A stretch of 34,136 bases of DNA from Paenibacillus piri (GTDB lineage Bacteria > Bacillota > Bacilli > Paenibacillales > NBRC-103111). A program made the translations under genes and the position numbers. The stretch is from contig NZ_SMRT01000037.1 of the NCBI RefSeq assembly GCF_004354045.1, forward strand, positions 1-34,136, read 5' to 3'. The notes under the pieces are model-generated. The model searched no databases. It had not been told where the DNA came from and saw nothing but the letters and a program-made list of their open reading frames with translations. This document shows positions 1 through 7,840 of this stretch, piece after piece. Position 1 is the first letter of the stretch, and each line of letters opens with the position of its first letter.

Positions 1-144
1 TCCCGCGCCCGAACGAAGGTACAGCACGAAAGACTCCGTGTCCATGTCAGCATGTATATCGAGAAGCGAAGGGAACTCGGCAAGCCGAAGCGAAAGCTGC
101 TGGCGCCCCCGAGCATTCGGATCGCATGGAAGGATGATGAGTAG
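1..144 (+). CDS. 3' end of a possible sigma-70-like factor (partial)
   Basis: An open frame runs in from the window edge and ends at TAG 142-144. Its first residues (SRARTKVQHERLRVHVSMY) resemble the end of sigma region 4.2 in ECF-type factors, where an SRAR-K-rich helix closes the DNA-binding domain. About 30 basic residues follow. The stop codon shares its last base with the GTG start of the next gene, so the two are probably translationally coupled. Only 47 codons are visible, so the family call is tentative. Confidence 0.4.
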   Translation, partial: SRARTKVQHERLRVHVSMYIEKRRELGKPKRKLLAPPSIRIAWKDDE

Positions 145-1145
145 TGGCAGGAAGTCAAAGAAACGATTTTACATGGAGCCGCAACACCGATACCGAGAGC
201 ATTTATAGCCTAATGCAGTACACAGACAAAAAGGATTTGTCCCGCACGGACATCATGGGCTTAACCGCGCATGCGTTCCGCATCATCATCGATCGCGAGG
301 AGGTCGAGGTCGGCAGTTATTCCTTTTTCGATTGGCAGCTGCGGCATGCGGAAGCGCTGCGGAATCTGGGTTTTACCGTACGGACGACCGGCAGGCAGAA
401 CCATGTTTCGCCGACGCCGGAGGAGCTCGAGACGGCACTGGAGATGATCCAGACGAGTCTGGACGCAGGCATCCCGGCATTAAGCTGGGACCTGTTCATC
501 CCGGAATGGGGCGTCATCTACGGTTACGATGATGAGACCCGGATGCTGCAATGCCGCGATGTTCGCCGCGATAGCGAAATGCCCTATGAGAAGCTGGGCC
601 GCGGCGAGGTGACGGAGCTGTATCTGCTGACGATTATGGACTCGAAACCCGTCGATCGTCGAACGATGCTACGGGGTGCGTTGAAGCTTGCGCTTGAGCA
701 TGCGCATGTACAGCAGTTCCCGGCGGAGGAGAGCGCAGGACACGCCAACGGCCTGGCTGCGTTCGATGCCTGGATACACGCCTTGGAGCAGAGGATGGCC
801 AATCCGTTCGGCAATGCCGTCAATACGGGCAAAGTTTGTGATGCGCGCGAATTTGCCGTACAGTTCCTGCAAGAGCTGGCGGACAACGGAACGGAGCCGG
901 GCGAAGAATCGCTGCGCCAATTGGCTCGTCAAGCGGCAGAGCAGTATGCCATCGTCGCTGGCAACCTGTCAATCATGCGCGACATGTTCCCGTTCCCGCA
1001 CGGTGGTGTTCCTGGGGACGAAGCTGCGGCGACCCGGGCGATCGAACTGCTGAAGGAAGCGAAGAACGCGGAGACGGAAGGCGTCGCGCTGCTTGCGCAG
1101 ATGCTGGAGTTGCTGGAACGGGAAGCCAAGGCGCCTGTTTGCTAG
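144..1145 (+). CDS. Conserved protein of unknown function, possibly C39/BtrH-like N-terminal domain
   Basis: A 333-residue protein with a GTG start, chosen because an AAGGA stretch sits 9-10 bases upstream and the start overlaps the upstream TAG by one base. There is no signal peptide or membrane segment, so it is likely cytoplasmic. Residues 30-160 contain a GIPALSWDLF...EWGVIYGYDDE stretch that recalls the C39-peptidase-like BtrH N-terminal fold, in which a 'G-P-hydrophobic-W-D' strand precedes a G-Y-D-D turn. No clear Cys-His catalytic pair is visible, so it may be a non-enzymatic relative. The C-terminal 150 residues are predicted helical, rich in Ala, Glu and Leu. Coupling to a probable sigma factor suggests a sensor or modulator role, but that is inference. 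Confidence 0.6.
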   Translation: MAGSQRNDFTWSRNTDTESIYSLMQYTDKKDLSRTDIMGLTAHAFRIIIDREEVEVGSYSFFDWQLRHAEALRNLGFTVRTTGRQNHVSPTPEELETALEMIQTSLDAGIPALSWDLFIPEWGVIYGYDDETRMLQCRDVRRDSEMPYEKLGRGEVTELYLLTIMDSKPVDRRTMLRGALKLALEHAHVQQFPAEESAGHANGLAAFDAWIHALEQRMANPFGNAVNTGKVCDAREFAVQFLQELADNGTEPGEESLRQLARQAAEQYAIVAGNLSIMRDMFPFPHGGVPGDEAAATRAIELLKEAKNAETEGVALLAQMLELLEREAKAPVC

Positions 1146-1219
1146 CTGCAATTTAAGACTTAGCAGGGGTTACTTTCTATAAAAAGAAACTGTGTATGAT
1201 GGTTTCCACATGACTCATA

Positions 1220-1306
1220 CGTTAAAGGAAGACAATAGTTCAACTCTGAAGGGGCTGCCGCGCGGCAGCCCCTTCGTTCACCTAACGGGCAGGTAGGCAA
1301 ATGAAC
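1220..1306 (+). repeat. Dispersed hairpin repeat, copy 1
   Basis: First copy of the repeat family. The left motif at 1220-1243 is a diverged form (GTTAAAGGAAGACAATAGTT). A perfect hairpin, GGGGCTGCC / GGCAGCCCC with a 4-base loop, lies at 1251-1272. The right motif TAACGGGCAG begins at 1283 and ends near ATGAAC. It follows the 144-1145 gene and could also act as its terminator, although the T-run is short. Confidence 0.75.
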
Positions 1307-1331
1307 AAGTGTGAGAAAATTATAAAAAATG

Positions 1332-1353
1332 ACTTATATTCATGTGTATAAGT
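1332..1353. promoter_or_regulatory. Candidate operator palindrome upstream of the VOC gene
   Basis: ACTTATA (1332-1338) and TATAAGT (1347-1353) form perfect 7-base arms around TTCATGTG. It lies 74 bases upstream of the VOC start, in an AT-rich promoter-like stretch. The regulator is unknown; the HxlR-type gene 0.7 kb downstream is one candidate. This is inference from symmetry only. Confidence 0.35.
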
Positions 1354-1426
1354 AGTAAAATTAGTAAGGATTGGGTGTTTGCTGTGATCATTATTGATTT
1401 AAGATATTGAGAAGGAGGAAATGGAT

Positions 1427-1891
1427 ATGCAGGCAAATGAGGAAGTCAAAATGGAAGAAAGACTGGAAGACATTACGGGTATAACCTGTATTTACGTACC
1501 AGTAAATGATGTTTACGAGTCTATTAAATGGTACCAAAAGAATTTAGGGTATCAACCTGTAATCAACGACCGTGTTGAGCCTGGGATGGTGACGGCTGTT
1601 TTAAATTTTCCCGATCGGAATGGAAACCTGCCTTCACCTGGTTTAAGGCAAGTTGTACCCGCTCTGTTCCTTCACAAATCGGACGAAGAAGGCGGTCGAT
1701 TACGCTTTTCATGGTCATTGGACAGAGGCAAACCCCATGCAATGGCATGTTTCATTACTCCGCGGATCGAGGAGCTATTTGAACGTTTCAAAGAAAACGG
1801 AGTGAATATTTTAGGAGAACGGATGACAAGCGGACCAAACATAACGTTCGCTGATCCTGACGGTAACATATGGGAAGTTTGGCAACCATAA
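1427..1891 (+). CDS. VOC (glyoxalase/bleomycin-resistance/dioxygenase) family protein
   Basis: A protein of about 154 residues with one vicinal-oxygen-chelate unit pair: an N-terminal strand ITCIYVPVNDVYESIKWYQK and a C-terminal FADPDGNIWEVWQP, the typical closing strand with its metal-ligand Glu. VOC proteins act as lyases, dioxygenases or drug-binding proteins; the substrate cannot be read from sequence. ATG 1427 is preferred over ATG 1421 because AAGGAGG at 1412-1418 is 8 bases from 1427 and only 2 from 1421. The gene is monocistronic, with a possible operator upstream and repeat copy 2 starting 22 bases after the stop. Confidence 0.88.
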   Translation: MQANEEVKMEERLEDITGITCIYVPVNDVYESIKWYQKNLGYQPVINDRVEPGMVTAVLNFPDRNGNLPSPGLRQVVPALFLHKSDEEGGRLRFSWSLDRGKPHAMACFITPRIEELFERFKENGVNILGERMTSGPNITFADPDGNIWEVWQP

Positions 1892-1912
1892 TCGATTAAA
1901 CAGATCTATTTC

Positions 1913-2006
1913 GCTAACGGGATACGATAGCTGAATAAACACCCACGACAAGACTGCCGGCAAGATCGGCAGCTTCGTTACGTTAACGGGCAGTTTAGTG
2001 ACAATG
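1913..2006 (+). repeat. Dispersed hairpin repeat, copy 2
   Basis: A well-conserved copy. The left motif GCTAACGGGATACGATAGCT is at 1913-1932, the hairpin CTGCCG / CGGCAG at 1954-1972, and the right motif starts TAACGGGCAGTTTAG at 1984. It begins 22 bases after the VOC stop codon. Confidence 0.85.
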
Positions 2007-2043
2007 GTGATCGGGATTCCGATATCTTTGGAAGCCCGATCAC
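2007..2043. terminator. Hairpin between convergent genes
   Basis: GTGATCGGG (2007-2015) pairs perfectly with CCCGATCAC (2035-2043), with further TTCC/GGAA pairing inside. It starts directly after repeat copy 2 and lies just before the 3' end of the minus-strand HxlR remnant, so it could terminate that transcript. There is no long T-run. Confidence 0.55.
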
Positions 2044-2060
2044 TGTTCGATAGAGGTATG

Positions 2061-2348
2061 TCAGTTATCACACCATTTTTCGCCCCACTGGAACATGAAA
2101 TCAAGCATTGGAACCAATGATTTACCTTTCTCAGTTAGGGTATATTCGACTTTTGGTGGCATGACATTATATTGTTCTCTATGGATAATTCCATCTCCCT
2201 CCAATTCTTTTAACTGTTGGTTAAGTGTTTTATGTGCGATTGGCGGTAAGAATTCCTTTATTTTCCCATATCTGACCACTTCTTCTTTTTCTATTAAAAA
2301 TAATATAGCAAGGCGATCATAACAGTCCAGATTCGTTACTGGAAGCAA
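2061..2348 (-). pseudogene. HxlR-family winged-helix regulator, 5'-truncated
   Basis: A 95-residue frame retaining the HxlR core: LPPIAHKTLNQQLKELEGDG (recognition helix region), the wing PKVEYTLTEKGKSL, and the C-terminal dimer helix. HxlR proteins usually begin 10-20 residues earlier with a Cys-Pro motif and an I-G-G-K-W helix start. Here that part reads NLDCYDRLAIL, so the GGKW segment is gone. No ATG is available; the only start is TTG at 2346-2348, and a stop lies 24 bases upstream of it on the minus strand. The 5' end overlaps, antisense, the remaining 5' part of the NmrA-like remnant. A deletion of the divergent promoter region and both gene starts explains this. It could still make a shortened protein. 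Confidence 0.7.
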
Positions 2349-2999
2349 TGCAAGGCGTGTATGGGGTATTCAGTGTTCAACCTACAGAATTCTCCCTAAA
2401 CATATCATCGGATTTTGGCTACGAAGACGAAGTTAGACCATTTCGTTTACTCATCGGTAAGTGGAGCGGATCGATTAATTGGTGGACGAAATTATAGTAA
2501 ATGGGAAATTGAAGAATACATTCGAAGCCTTGACTTGCCACTAACAATTTTACGTCCGGCTTGGTTCATGGATAATTTCTCCGATCCACTCTTTGGGCTT
2601 CAAACTGGCAAACTTTCTACTGCGATAAAATCAAACATAAAATTGCAACTAATCGCTGTTGAAGATATCGGTGCATTTTCAGCATTAGCTTTTGAGAATC
2701 CCGAGAGATACTTAGGCAAAACAATTGAAATCGCCGGGGATTCTTTGACTCCGGTGGCTATATCGAATGCAATATCACGTGCTATCGGAGTAGATATTCC
2801 ATATGTAGAGATTCCAATCGATACTATTCGTCAAATAAGTCCAAGTGGAGCAAGAACGTTTGAGTTTATTAATAATGAGGAACTTAAAATTGATATTGCC
2901 GAAGTCCGGAGGTTACACCCCGGTTTGTTGACTTTTAATGAATGGATAGGAAAAATAGGAAAGGTAAAAATGGAGTTATTGTTCGCTCCCGAGCATTAA
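2321..2999 (+). pseudogene. NmrA/SDR-like NAD(P)-binding protein, truncated and frameshifted
   Basis: The fragment starts in frame 2 with SLLEAMQGVYGVFSVQPTEF, a typical mid-Rossmann segment of NmrA-like atypical short-chain dehydrogenases, and runs to about 2435. The homologous continuation (LDHFVYSSVSGADRL, then LRPAWFMDNF) is in frame 3 from about 2415 to the stop at 2997-2999. The N-terminal GxxGxxG dinucleotide motif is absent. About ten residues are also missing at the frame junction, where the same bases read GYEDEVR in one frame and ATKTKLD in the other, so an internal deletion is likely. HxlR regulators are often divergent from quinone-oxidoreductase or NmrA-like genes, matching the neighbour. 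Not expected to be functional. Confidence 0.75.
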
Positions 3000-3021
3000 G
3001 GGATTCAAGCCAAGGTATTGA

Positions 3022-3088
3022 GCTATCGGGTAACTATAGTTCAACGAAATAGGAGCAGATTGCCTTGGCAACTGCTCTTTATTTTTAT
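3022..3088 (+). repeat. Dispersed hairpin repeat, copy 3 (right half missing), terminator-like
   Basis: The left motif GCTATCGGGTAACTATAGTT is at 3022-3041, then the hairpin GAGCAG...CTGCTC at 3053-3077 with an inner GCC-TT-GGC stem, then TTTATTTTT. The right TAACGGGCAG motif is not found. The T-rich tail makes this copy a good intrinsic terminator for the NmrA-like remnant. Confidence 0.65.
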
Positions 3089-3124
3089 TAATCTAAATGC
3101 CAAATGGCTGGACACAAAAAACCA

Positions 3125-3173
3125 TTGACAAAGCTCTGAAGTTTCTTTATCTTAATGTTGAGTAAGTTACTCA
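3125..3173 (+). promoter_or_regulatory. Sigma-A promoter with TetR-type operator
   Basis: TTGACA at 3125-3130, a 17-base spacer and TATCTT at 3148-3153 form a clear vegetative promoter. Five bases further on lies a perfect palindrome, TGAGTAA-G-TTACTCA (3159-3173), where a repressor would block transcription start. The TetR gene is second in the transcript this promoter would make, so autoregulation is the natural reading. Confidence 0.7.
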
Positions 3174-3210
3174 CTCTATATATTCGACCAACCAAAAGGA
3201 GATGAAATAC

Positions 3211-4263
3211 ATGAAAAAGACTAACCTTCTCATGGATTTGATACTGCGCAAACGAAATCAACGCCAAAACGCAGAGCTCTTACAGATCCAATCACCTAAC
3301 AGCATCGTTGAAAGTCGTTATGTGAAAATCGGAGGTATCGATCAATGGGTAACGATTCGAGGGGAGGACAGAAATAATCCCGTGTTATTGGTGATCCATG
3401 GCGGGCCTGCTTCAACTTACTCGATTTTCAGCCCATTATTACGTTCGTGGGAGAAGTATTTTACCATTGTTCAATGGGACCAGAGAGGCGCCGGCAAGAC
3501 GTTTACCAGGAACGGAGAAGACGGATACGGAACTATCAGCTTTGACATTCTCACTCAAGACGGAATAGAATTGGCGGAATATCTAATTAACAAACTCCAT
3601 CAGCCACAAGTGATTCTCCTAGGCAGTTCTGTAGGCAGCTTGACTGGGATTATGATGGCCAAACAGCGTCCGGACCTTTTTTATGCCTATGTCGGCACGG
3701 ACCAAAACGCCCCGGATTCCGGGAATCTGGCTTATCGGCTGACGTTAGACGCCCTCCGAGCGGCCGGCCATAGCAAGGGAGCCCAATTAGTAGAGAAAAT
3801 GGGACCTGACCGCTCCAAATGGAATCGAAAAGATTTCGATAAACGAAATCAATATCTCGTTAAAGCCAGCCAAGACGTCCCTAATATGGTTATGGATCTC
3901 ATATTGCCGTGTATGCTCTCCTCTCCTGAACATCGAATAAGCGATATCATCGACTACTTCAGAGGGATGAGCTTCTCTCTCCATCATCTGTTTGACGCAC
4001 TAGTGACTTTTGACTTCAGCAAGGTTGGTTTCAGGTTTGAGCTGCCCGTCTTTATTTTTCATGGGGACAAAGACATCGTAACTCCGACAGCACTCGCAAA
4101 ATCGTTCTTTGACGGCATTGAAGCTCCTCATAAAGAATTTACTTTGATACGGAATGCCGGCCACCTTGCTTGTTTTGCCCGGGCTGAGCAATTTCTGGAG
4201 GAGCTTCTTAATCGTGTGCTTCCGCTCATAGCCGATACGAATAACAAGACGCAAAAGAGATAA
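3211..4263 (+). CDS. Alpha/beta hydrolase, proline-iminopeptidase-like (S33 type)
   Basis: About 350 residues with the full alpha/beta-hydrolase signature: oxyanion-region HGGP near residue 63, nucleophile elbow GSSVGS with Ser near 140, Asp in HGDKDIV near 288 and His in NAGH near 318. HGGP plus WDQRGAGKT is characteristic of prolyl iminopeptidase-like hydrolases, which cleave N-terminal proline or related small amides and esters; the real substrate is unknown. No signal peptide is seen. ATG 3211 is chosen over 3202 because AAAAGGA at 3194-3200 is about 10 bases from it. The TetR gene starts 59 bases after the stop, and the shared promoter carries a palindromic operator. Confidence 0.87.
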   Translation: MKKTNLLMDLILRKRNQRQNAELLQIQSPNSIVESRYVKIGGIDQWVTIRGEDRNNPVLLVIHGGPASTYSIFSPLLRSWEKYFTIVQWDQRGAGKTFTRNGEDGYGTISFDILTQDGIELAEYLINKLHQPQVILLGSSVGSLTGIMMAKQRPDLFYAYVGTDQNAPDSGNLAYRLTLDALRAAGHSKGAQLVEKMGPDRSKWNRKDFDKRNQYLVKASQDVPNMVMDLILPCMLSSPEHRISDIIDYFRGMSFSLHHLFDALVTFDFSKVGFRFELPVFIFHGDKDIVTPTALAKSFFDGIEAPHKEFTLIRNAGHLACFARAEQFLEELLNRVLPLIADTNNKTQKR

Positions 4264-4322
4264 ATTCGGAGTTTTCATGTTACAATGAGGAATATAACGT
4301 TAAGAACGGAGAATGAGACCCA

Positions 4323-4913
4323 TTGTCGCCACTAAACAAACAGCAATTGAATCAGATCCGCGACGAACGCAGAGAGCAGATCAAACAAGCTGCGCTCAAA
4401 ATCTTTGCCCGTCGCGGATTTGCAGGAACGAAGACGAGCGTGATCGCTGCGGAAGCCGGCATCAGTGAAGGCCTGATTTTCCGGTATTTCAAAACTAAAG
4501 ACGAATTGTTTACCTCGCTCGTTGAGGAGTTAATGTCAGAAGCAACGAAAGAGCTCCGAGACGCCAAGCACTTGCCCGGAGCACCTTTGGAACAAATCAA
4601 AGCATTTACCGAAGATATGCTCGACGAGAACAACAAGTACGCGTTTATGTTCATGCATAGGGTGCGCAACTCAGAGGTTATCCCGGAGGAAGCCGCGAGG
4701 ATTCTTGAACAAAATCCGGTCGATGAATTGCTGAATCGGCTGGTTCCGATCTTTATCAAAGGTCAGCAAGCCGGACAATTCATCGAGGGGGAGCCGTTAA
4801 AGCTGATAGCCTGGTACATCTATACCGTCAATTCGCTCATTATGGAGGAAGTGGGTCAGGAAGAGCATGGGCTGCCGAGCGTAGAATTTTTACTGCGGTT
4901 ATTAATAAAATAA
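4323..4913 (+). CDS. TetR/AcrR-family transcriptional regulator
   Basis: 196 residues. The N-terminal helix-turn-helix spans about residues 15-62, with the hallmark FARRGFAGTKTSVIAAEAGI followed by SEGLIFRYFKTKDELF. The helical C-terminal ligand domain is diverged, as usual. The start is TTG 4323; no ATG is in frame nearby and GGAG at 4307-4310 is the weak ribosome site. It follows the alpha/beta hydrolase closely, so it probably represses that operon through the palindrome at 3159-3173. Many TetR regulators respond to the compound handled by the adjacent enzyme or pump. Confidence 0.9.
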   Translation: MSPLNKQQLNQIRDERREQIKQAALKIFARRGFAGTKTSVIAAEAGISEGLIFRYFKTKDELFTSLVEELMSEATKELRDAKHLPGAPLEQIKAFTEDMLDENNKYAFMFMHRVRNSEVIPEEAARILEQNPVDELLNRLVPIFIKGQQAGQFIEGEPLKLIAWYIYTVNSLIMEEVGQEEHGLPSVEFLLRLLIK

Positions 4914-4976
4914 CTTTCGAAAGCCTTGAAAGATCTATTTTTGAAGTGATAGCACACAGTGATTCTTTACCGGATG

Positions 4977-5064
4977 TTGAACGGGTACGATAGTGGGGGG
5001 GGGGCTGCCGCGAGGATAGCTCCTTTTTGATTCTCATTGAAGTAACGGGCAGTAATATTAATTG
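4977..5064 (+). repeat. Dispersed hairpin repeat, copy 4
   Basis: The left motif is GAACGGGTACGATAGT; then a run of ten G (4995-5004) opens an imperfect GGGGCT/AGCTCC hairpin with a T-rich tail, and the right motif TAACGGGCAG starts at 5043. It lies 64 bases after the TetR stop. The G10 tract is unique among the copies and may be prone to slippage or miscounted. Confidence 0.78.
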
Positions 5065-5158
5065 GGGTATTGATCAATTCTTTCCTGATGGTTAAAATGA
5101 GGTGTTCTTTTGTAACCATTTGTACGCCGAATATTTTAAAGAGAAGAGGTTGAAAATC

Positions 5159-5956
5159 TTGATTGACTACGGTCCAGATTTATTTAAAGGTACCGCTGGG
5201 TATTACTCGCGATACAGACCACTCTATCCTTCGTCGCTTGTTCGGTTTTTGGTTAACAAGTTTTCACTTAACGGCGAAGGTCGTTTGCTTGATTTGGGAT
5301 GTGGAACGGGGCAGCTAGCTCTAAGATTTAATGATTGGTTTGAAGAAATAATAGGCGTAGATACGGAACCCGAGATGATAGATGAAGCAATTCGATTGTC
5401 CAACGTTAACAGGGTGCAGAACGTTAGATGGTTACATGGCAAGGCGGAAGAAAAGTCAAGCGATTGGGGTTCATTTCGGCTCATTTTAATTGCAAAGGCG
5501 TTTCATTGGATGGATAGGGAGTCAGTCCTTGAAATCCTATATAAAAGTTCTGACGATAAAAGCGGTGTTGCTATAATTGATAATTATAATGAGAAGCAAG
5601 AACCGTTACTTTGGCAACTCAAGGTAAATGAAATAGTAAAACGTTGGCTCGGGAACGAAAGAAGAGCAGGTAACACCACATATACGCCTCCAATGGAAAG
5701 GTTCGAGGACACCGTAGCGAAATCTAGTTTTATAAATGTGGAAAGACAAGTTTTACCAAGTTATTCCTACACGTGGACAGTAGATTCTATTATCGGAAAT
5801 CTCTATTCCACATCACGTGCTTCAAAACGTCTTTTTGGTGAAAACCTAGAGCGATTTGAAAATGAGTTAAGATCTGCTTTATTCGACATTGACTCTACTG
5901 GCGTGTTTACTGAAGAACTATCCGTAAGTGTGATTACTGCTTTTAAAGTGAAGTAG
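5159..5956 (+). CDS. Class I SAM-dependent methyltransferase
   Basis: About 265 residues. Motif I LLDLGCGTGQLA (near residue 45) binds S-adenosylmethionine; the acidic VDTEPEMI follows, and AFHWMD marks the post-motif region of the Methyltransf_11/UbiE-like group. The N-terminal GTAGYYSRYRPLYP is typical of small-molecule methyltransferases of this class. The substrate is not readable. TTG 5159 is the preferred start: GAAGAGG at 5143-5149 is about nine bases upstream, and no ATG is in frame. It stands alone between repeat copies 4 and 5. The gene is visibly more AT-rich than UvrA or the MFS gene, consistent with a separate origin. Confidence 0.85.
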   Translation: MIDYGPDLFKGTAGYYSRYRPLYPSSLVRFLVNKFSLNGEGRLLDLGCGTGQLALRFNDWFEEIIGVDTEPEMIDEAIRLSNVNRVQNVRWLHGKAEEKSSDWGSFRLILIAKAFHWMDRESVLEILYKSSDDKSGVAIIDNYNEKQEPLLWQLKVNEIVKRWLGNERRAGNTTYTPPMERFEDTVAKSSFINVERQVLPSYSYTWTVDSIIGNLYSTSRASKRLFGENLERFENELRSALFDIDSTGVFTEELSVSVITAFKVK

Positions 5957-5972
5957 TTTTTGGACTGTATTG

Positions 5973-6029
5973 AGGAACTTGCCGCTGGCGGTTCCTTCTT
6001 GATTATTGAAGTAACGAAGAACGTTACTT
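5973..6029 (+). repeat. Degenerate hairpin repeat, copy 5
   Basis: The hairpin AGGAAC...GTTCCT (5973-5996) contains an inner GCC/GGC stem and is followed by TTCTTGATTATTGAAGTAACG, the same junction text as in copies 4 and 10 (TTGAAGTAACGGGCAG). The core then diverges to GTAACGAAGAACGTTAC, itself a palindrome. No recognisable left motif. Confidence 0.5.
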
Positions 6030-6045
6030 TAATACAAACATTAAG

Positions 6046-6077
6046 ACAGCTGACGAGAATAATCGGCTGTTTTTTTG
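6046..6077 (+). terminator. Intrinsic terminator
   Basis: ACAGC (6046-6050) pairs with GCTGT (6066-6070), extended by GA/TC pairs, and a run of seven T follows. It closes the methyltransferase unit. A stray left-type motif TAGTATAGTTCAATAAA lies just downstream at 6091-6107. Confidence 0.65.
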
Positions 6078-6162
6078 TCGGACTAAAGAGTAGTATAGTT
6101 CAATAAAGCAGGTTCAAATGGTATGATTGGATTAGACATTTTACCAGATAGTGGGGTCTTGG

Positions 6163-6765
6163 ATGATTGATTTCTTATACCATTATTTCGATGAGTCCGT
6201 AGGACCTTTTCGTAATTTGTCTGATTTAGAACCTGAAGAAGCTGAACGAGTTCTCAATGAAATTCGGGTTCAGAAAAAAGGATTTGCAAGTAAAAGATCA
6301 ATGAACTATCTTACTATTCGACGAAGCCTTGAAAAAAGAGCAAGGGAATTATTTATACAAAAAGGCGGAGAGCCTATTCGAAGTAGTCCCCATTACATGA
6401 CTGTTGGAGAATGTCCGTGGCTCTTGGAATGGTTTGAGAAAGGTAAGGTACTTCGTATCCCAATTACAGAATTCGATTCGCTGACTCTAAGTTTTACGTA
6501 TGGAGATTTGTTTCCAACCATGAGGTATCAAGATGGGAAGAAATATCGTGGTCAGGTGTATACGTTAAATGAGATTGGCCAGATAATAAATGAATTCGGA
6601 TTACCACAAGAATGGAATAGTCAGGGGAAAGATGGACCGGAGAGGTACATAGAAGTACAAGTTTGGGATGATAAACCATTAACCTCATGGTTGCGCAAAC
6701 GGGTAACGAGAGCTGAAGAAAAAGCTTGGAGGGTAGTTCATGGAAGGTGGGATCGGGTTCGATGA
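6163..6765 (+). CDS. Conserved hypothetical protein
   Basis: A soluble protein of 200 residues without a family I recognise with confidence. It begins MIDFLYHYFDESVGPFRNLS, has a basic helical segment (residues 25-70) and a C-terminal beta-rich part with YIEVQVWDDKPL. ATG 6163 is preferred over GTG 6151 because GGGG lies six bases before it. The stop overlaps the ATG of the next gene (ATGA at 6762-6765), so both are translated as a coupled pair. Base composition is clearly more AT-rich than the downstream partner. The pairing suggests a shared pathway with a sugar-phosphate isomerase-like protein, but no reaction can be assigned. Confidence 0.75.
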   Translation: MIDFLYHYFDESVGPFRNLSDLEPEEAERVLNEIRVQKKGFASKRSMNYLTIRRSLEKRARELFIQKGGEPIRSSPHYMTVGECPWLLEWFEKGKVLRIPITEFDSLTLSFTYGDLFPTMRYQDGKKYRGQVYTLNEIGQIINEFGLPQEWNSQGKDGPERYIEVQVWDDKPLTSWLRKRVTRAEEKAWRVVHGRWDRVR

Positions 6766-7685
6766 AACGATTTTTAATCGGGCAATATGGCGGATATGAT
6801 GGTAGTAAGACGGAACGGGACTTCCGGATGCATTTTTACGGGATGGAGGCTTGTCTGTTCGAGAAAGAGGAGGATGTCGCCCTTCTGGCTGAGCTATCCC
6901 GGCAAAAGGGCTTCCGGGTAGGCGTCCATTATCCGATGCGGGCCGGCCGTTCGCAGATGCGGGACGCCTTGTTCCTGGCACAGGATGAGAAAGTCCGCAC
7001 GGAAGCCTTGGAGGGTATTCGTCAGGAACTGGAGTTTCTTCGGACGCTAGGGCCGGAGTATGTGCTGTTCCATTATCCAAAGCCGGTGATTTTGGATGAC
7101 CGGCTGGATTGGAGTACGTGGCGGTTTGCGGACGAACGGGAATATGTGCTGGAGAGCCAATATCCGATCAGGGAGTTTGCGGAGAAGAGTGAGGAGCTGT
7201 TCCGTTGGTTGTCTGGTATGGCAGAGGAATATGATTTTACGCCGGTATTGGAATTCGACGGGGTTACCCGGTATATCTATGATACAGATATGCTAGACGA
7301 GCTACTAGGGCGTTATCCGGCCGTCCGGCTGTGCCTGGATACAGCACGTATAAATTTACAGGACCGCATGGATCCTCGTTTTGATGGGAGGAGATTCATC
7401 CGCCGTTTCGCCGGGTATGTGAAGCTCCTGCACCTGTCGAACTTAAGGTTCGACGGTCAGATACGGGAGCGGCACGAGCCAGTTTTCCCCGAGCAGAGGC
7501 CAGAGAACGGATGGGCACCCATCGCGGACTATCTAGCGATCGTACGGGAGGAAAATCCGGATATCTTGGTGCATTTTGAACATCGGTCGGACCGGATTAA
7601 TGAAGAGGAACTGGAGCGCTGTTACAGCTGGGTCGACGGGCTTCTAAACATACAGCATGCAGGCGGCAGCCGAACGGTGAGGTAA
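6762..7685 (+). CDS. TIM-barrel sugar-phosphate isomerase/AP endonuclease 2-like protein
   Basis: About 307 residues from ATG 6762, which overlaps the upstream TGA. Strand-end signatures of the xylose-isomerase-like/endonuclease IV superfamily are present: GVHYPM, VLFHYPKP, a metal-ligand Glu in LEFDG, LCLDTARI, KLLHLSNLR and HFEHRSD. These supply the Glu, Asp and His side chains that hold divalent metals. Members are either sugar or inositol isomerases/epimerases or DNA-repair endonucleases; the absence of endonuclease IV signature loops favours the former, tentatively. High GC compared with its coupled partner. Confidence 0.8.
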   Translation: MKRFLIGQYGGYDGSKTERDFRMHFYGMEACLFEKEEDVALLAELSRQKGFRVGVHYPMRAGRSQMRDALFLAQDEKVRTEALEGIRQELEFLRTLGPEYVLFHYPKPVILDDRLDWSTWRFADEREYVLESQYPIREFAEKSEELFRWLSGMAEEYDFTPVLEFDGVTRYIYDTDMLDELLGRYPAVRLCLDTARINLQDRMDPRFDGRRFIRRFAGYVKLLHLSNLRFDGQIRERHEPVFPEQRPENGWAPIADYLAIVREENPDILVHFEHRSDRINEEELERCYSWVDGLLNIQHAGGSRTVR

Positions 7686-7745
7686 AACGGAGAATCCCTT
7701 GAAAAGGAAAACAGTAATGGATTTGGAGTCTTTAGCAATTCATTG

Positions 7746-7840
7746 CGTAAACGGATAACGTTAGCTGCATCAAAACGTCATCACGAGGCTGCCGCGAATA
7801 ACGGCAGTCTCGTTGAACTATCTGGGAGGAGAGTTGAATA
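7746..7840 (+). repeat. Dispersed hairpin repeat, copy 6
   Basis: The left motif GTAAACGGATAACGTTAGCT leads to a strong hairpin, CGAG-CTGCCG ... CGGCAG-CTCG (7784-7812), then a diverged right motif CTATCTGGGAGGAGAGTTGAATAA. It follows the TIM-barrel gene. The right motif supplies a GGGAGGAG ribosome-site-like sequence before a 33-codon ORF at 7842. Confidence 0.7.
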
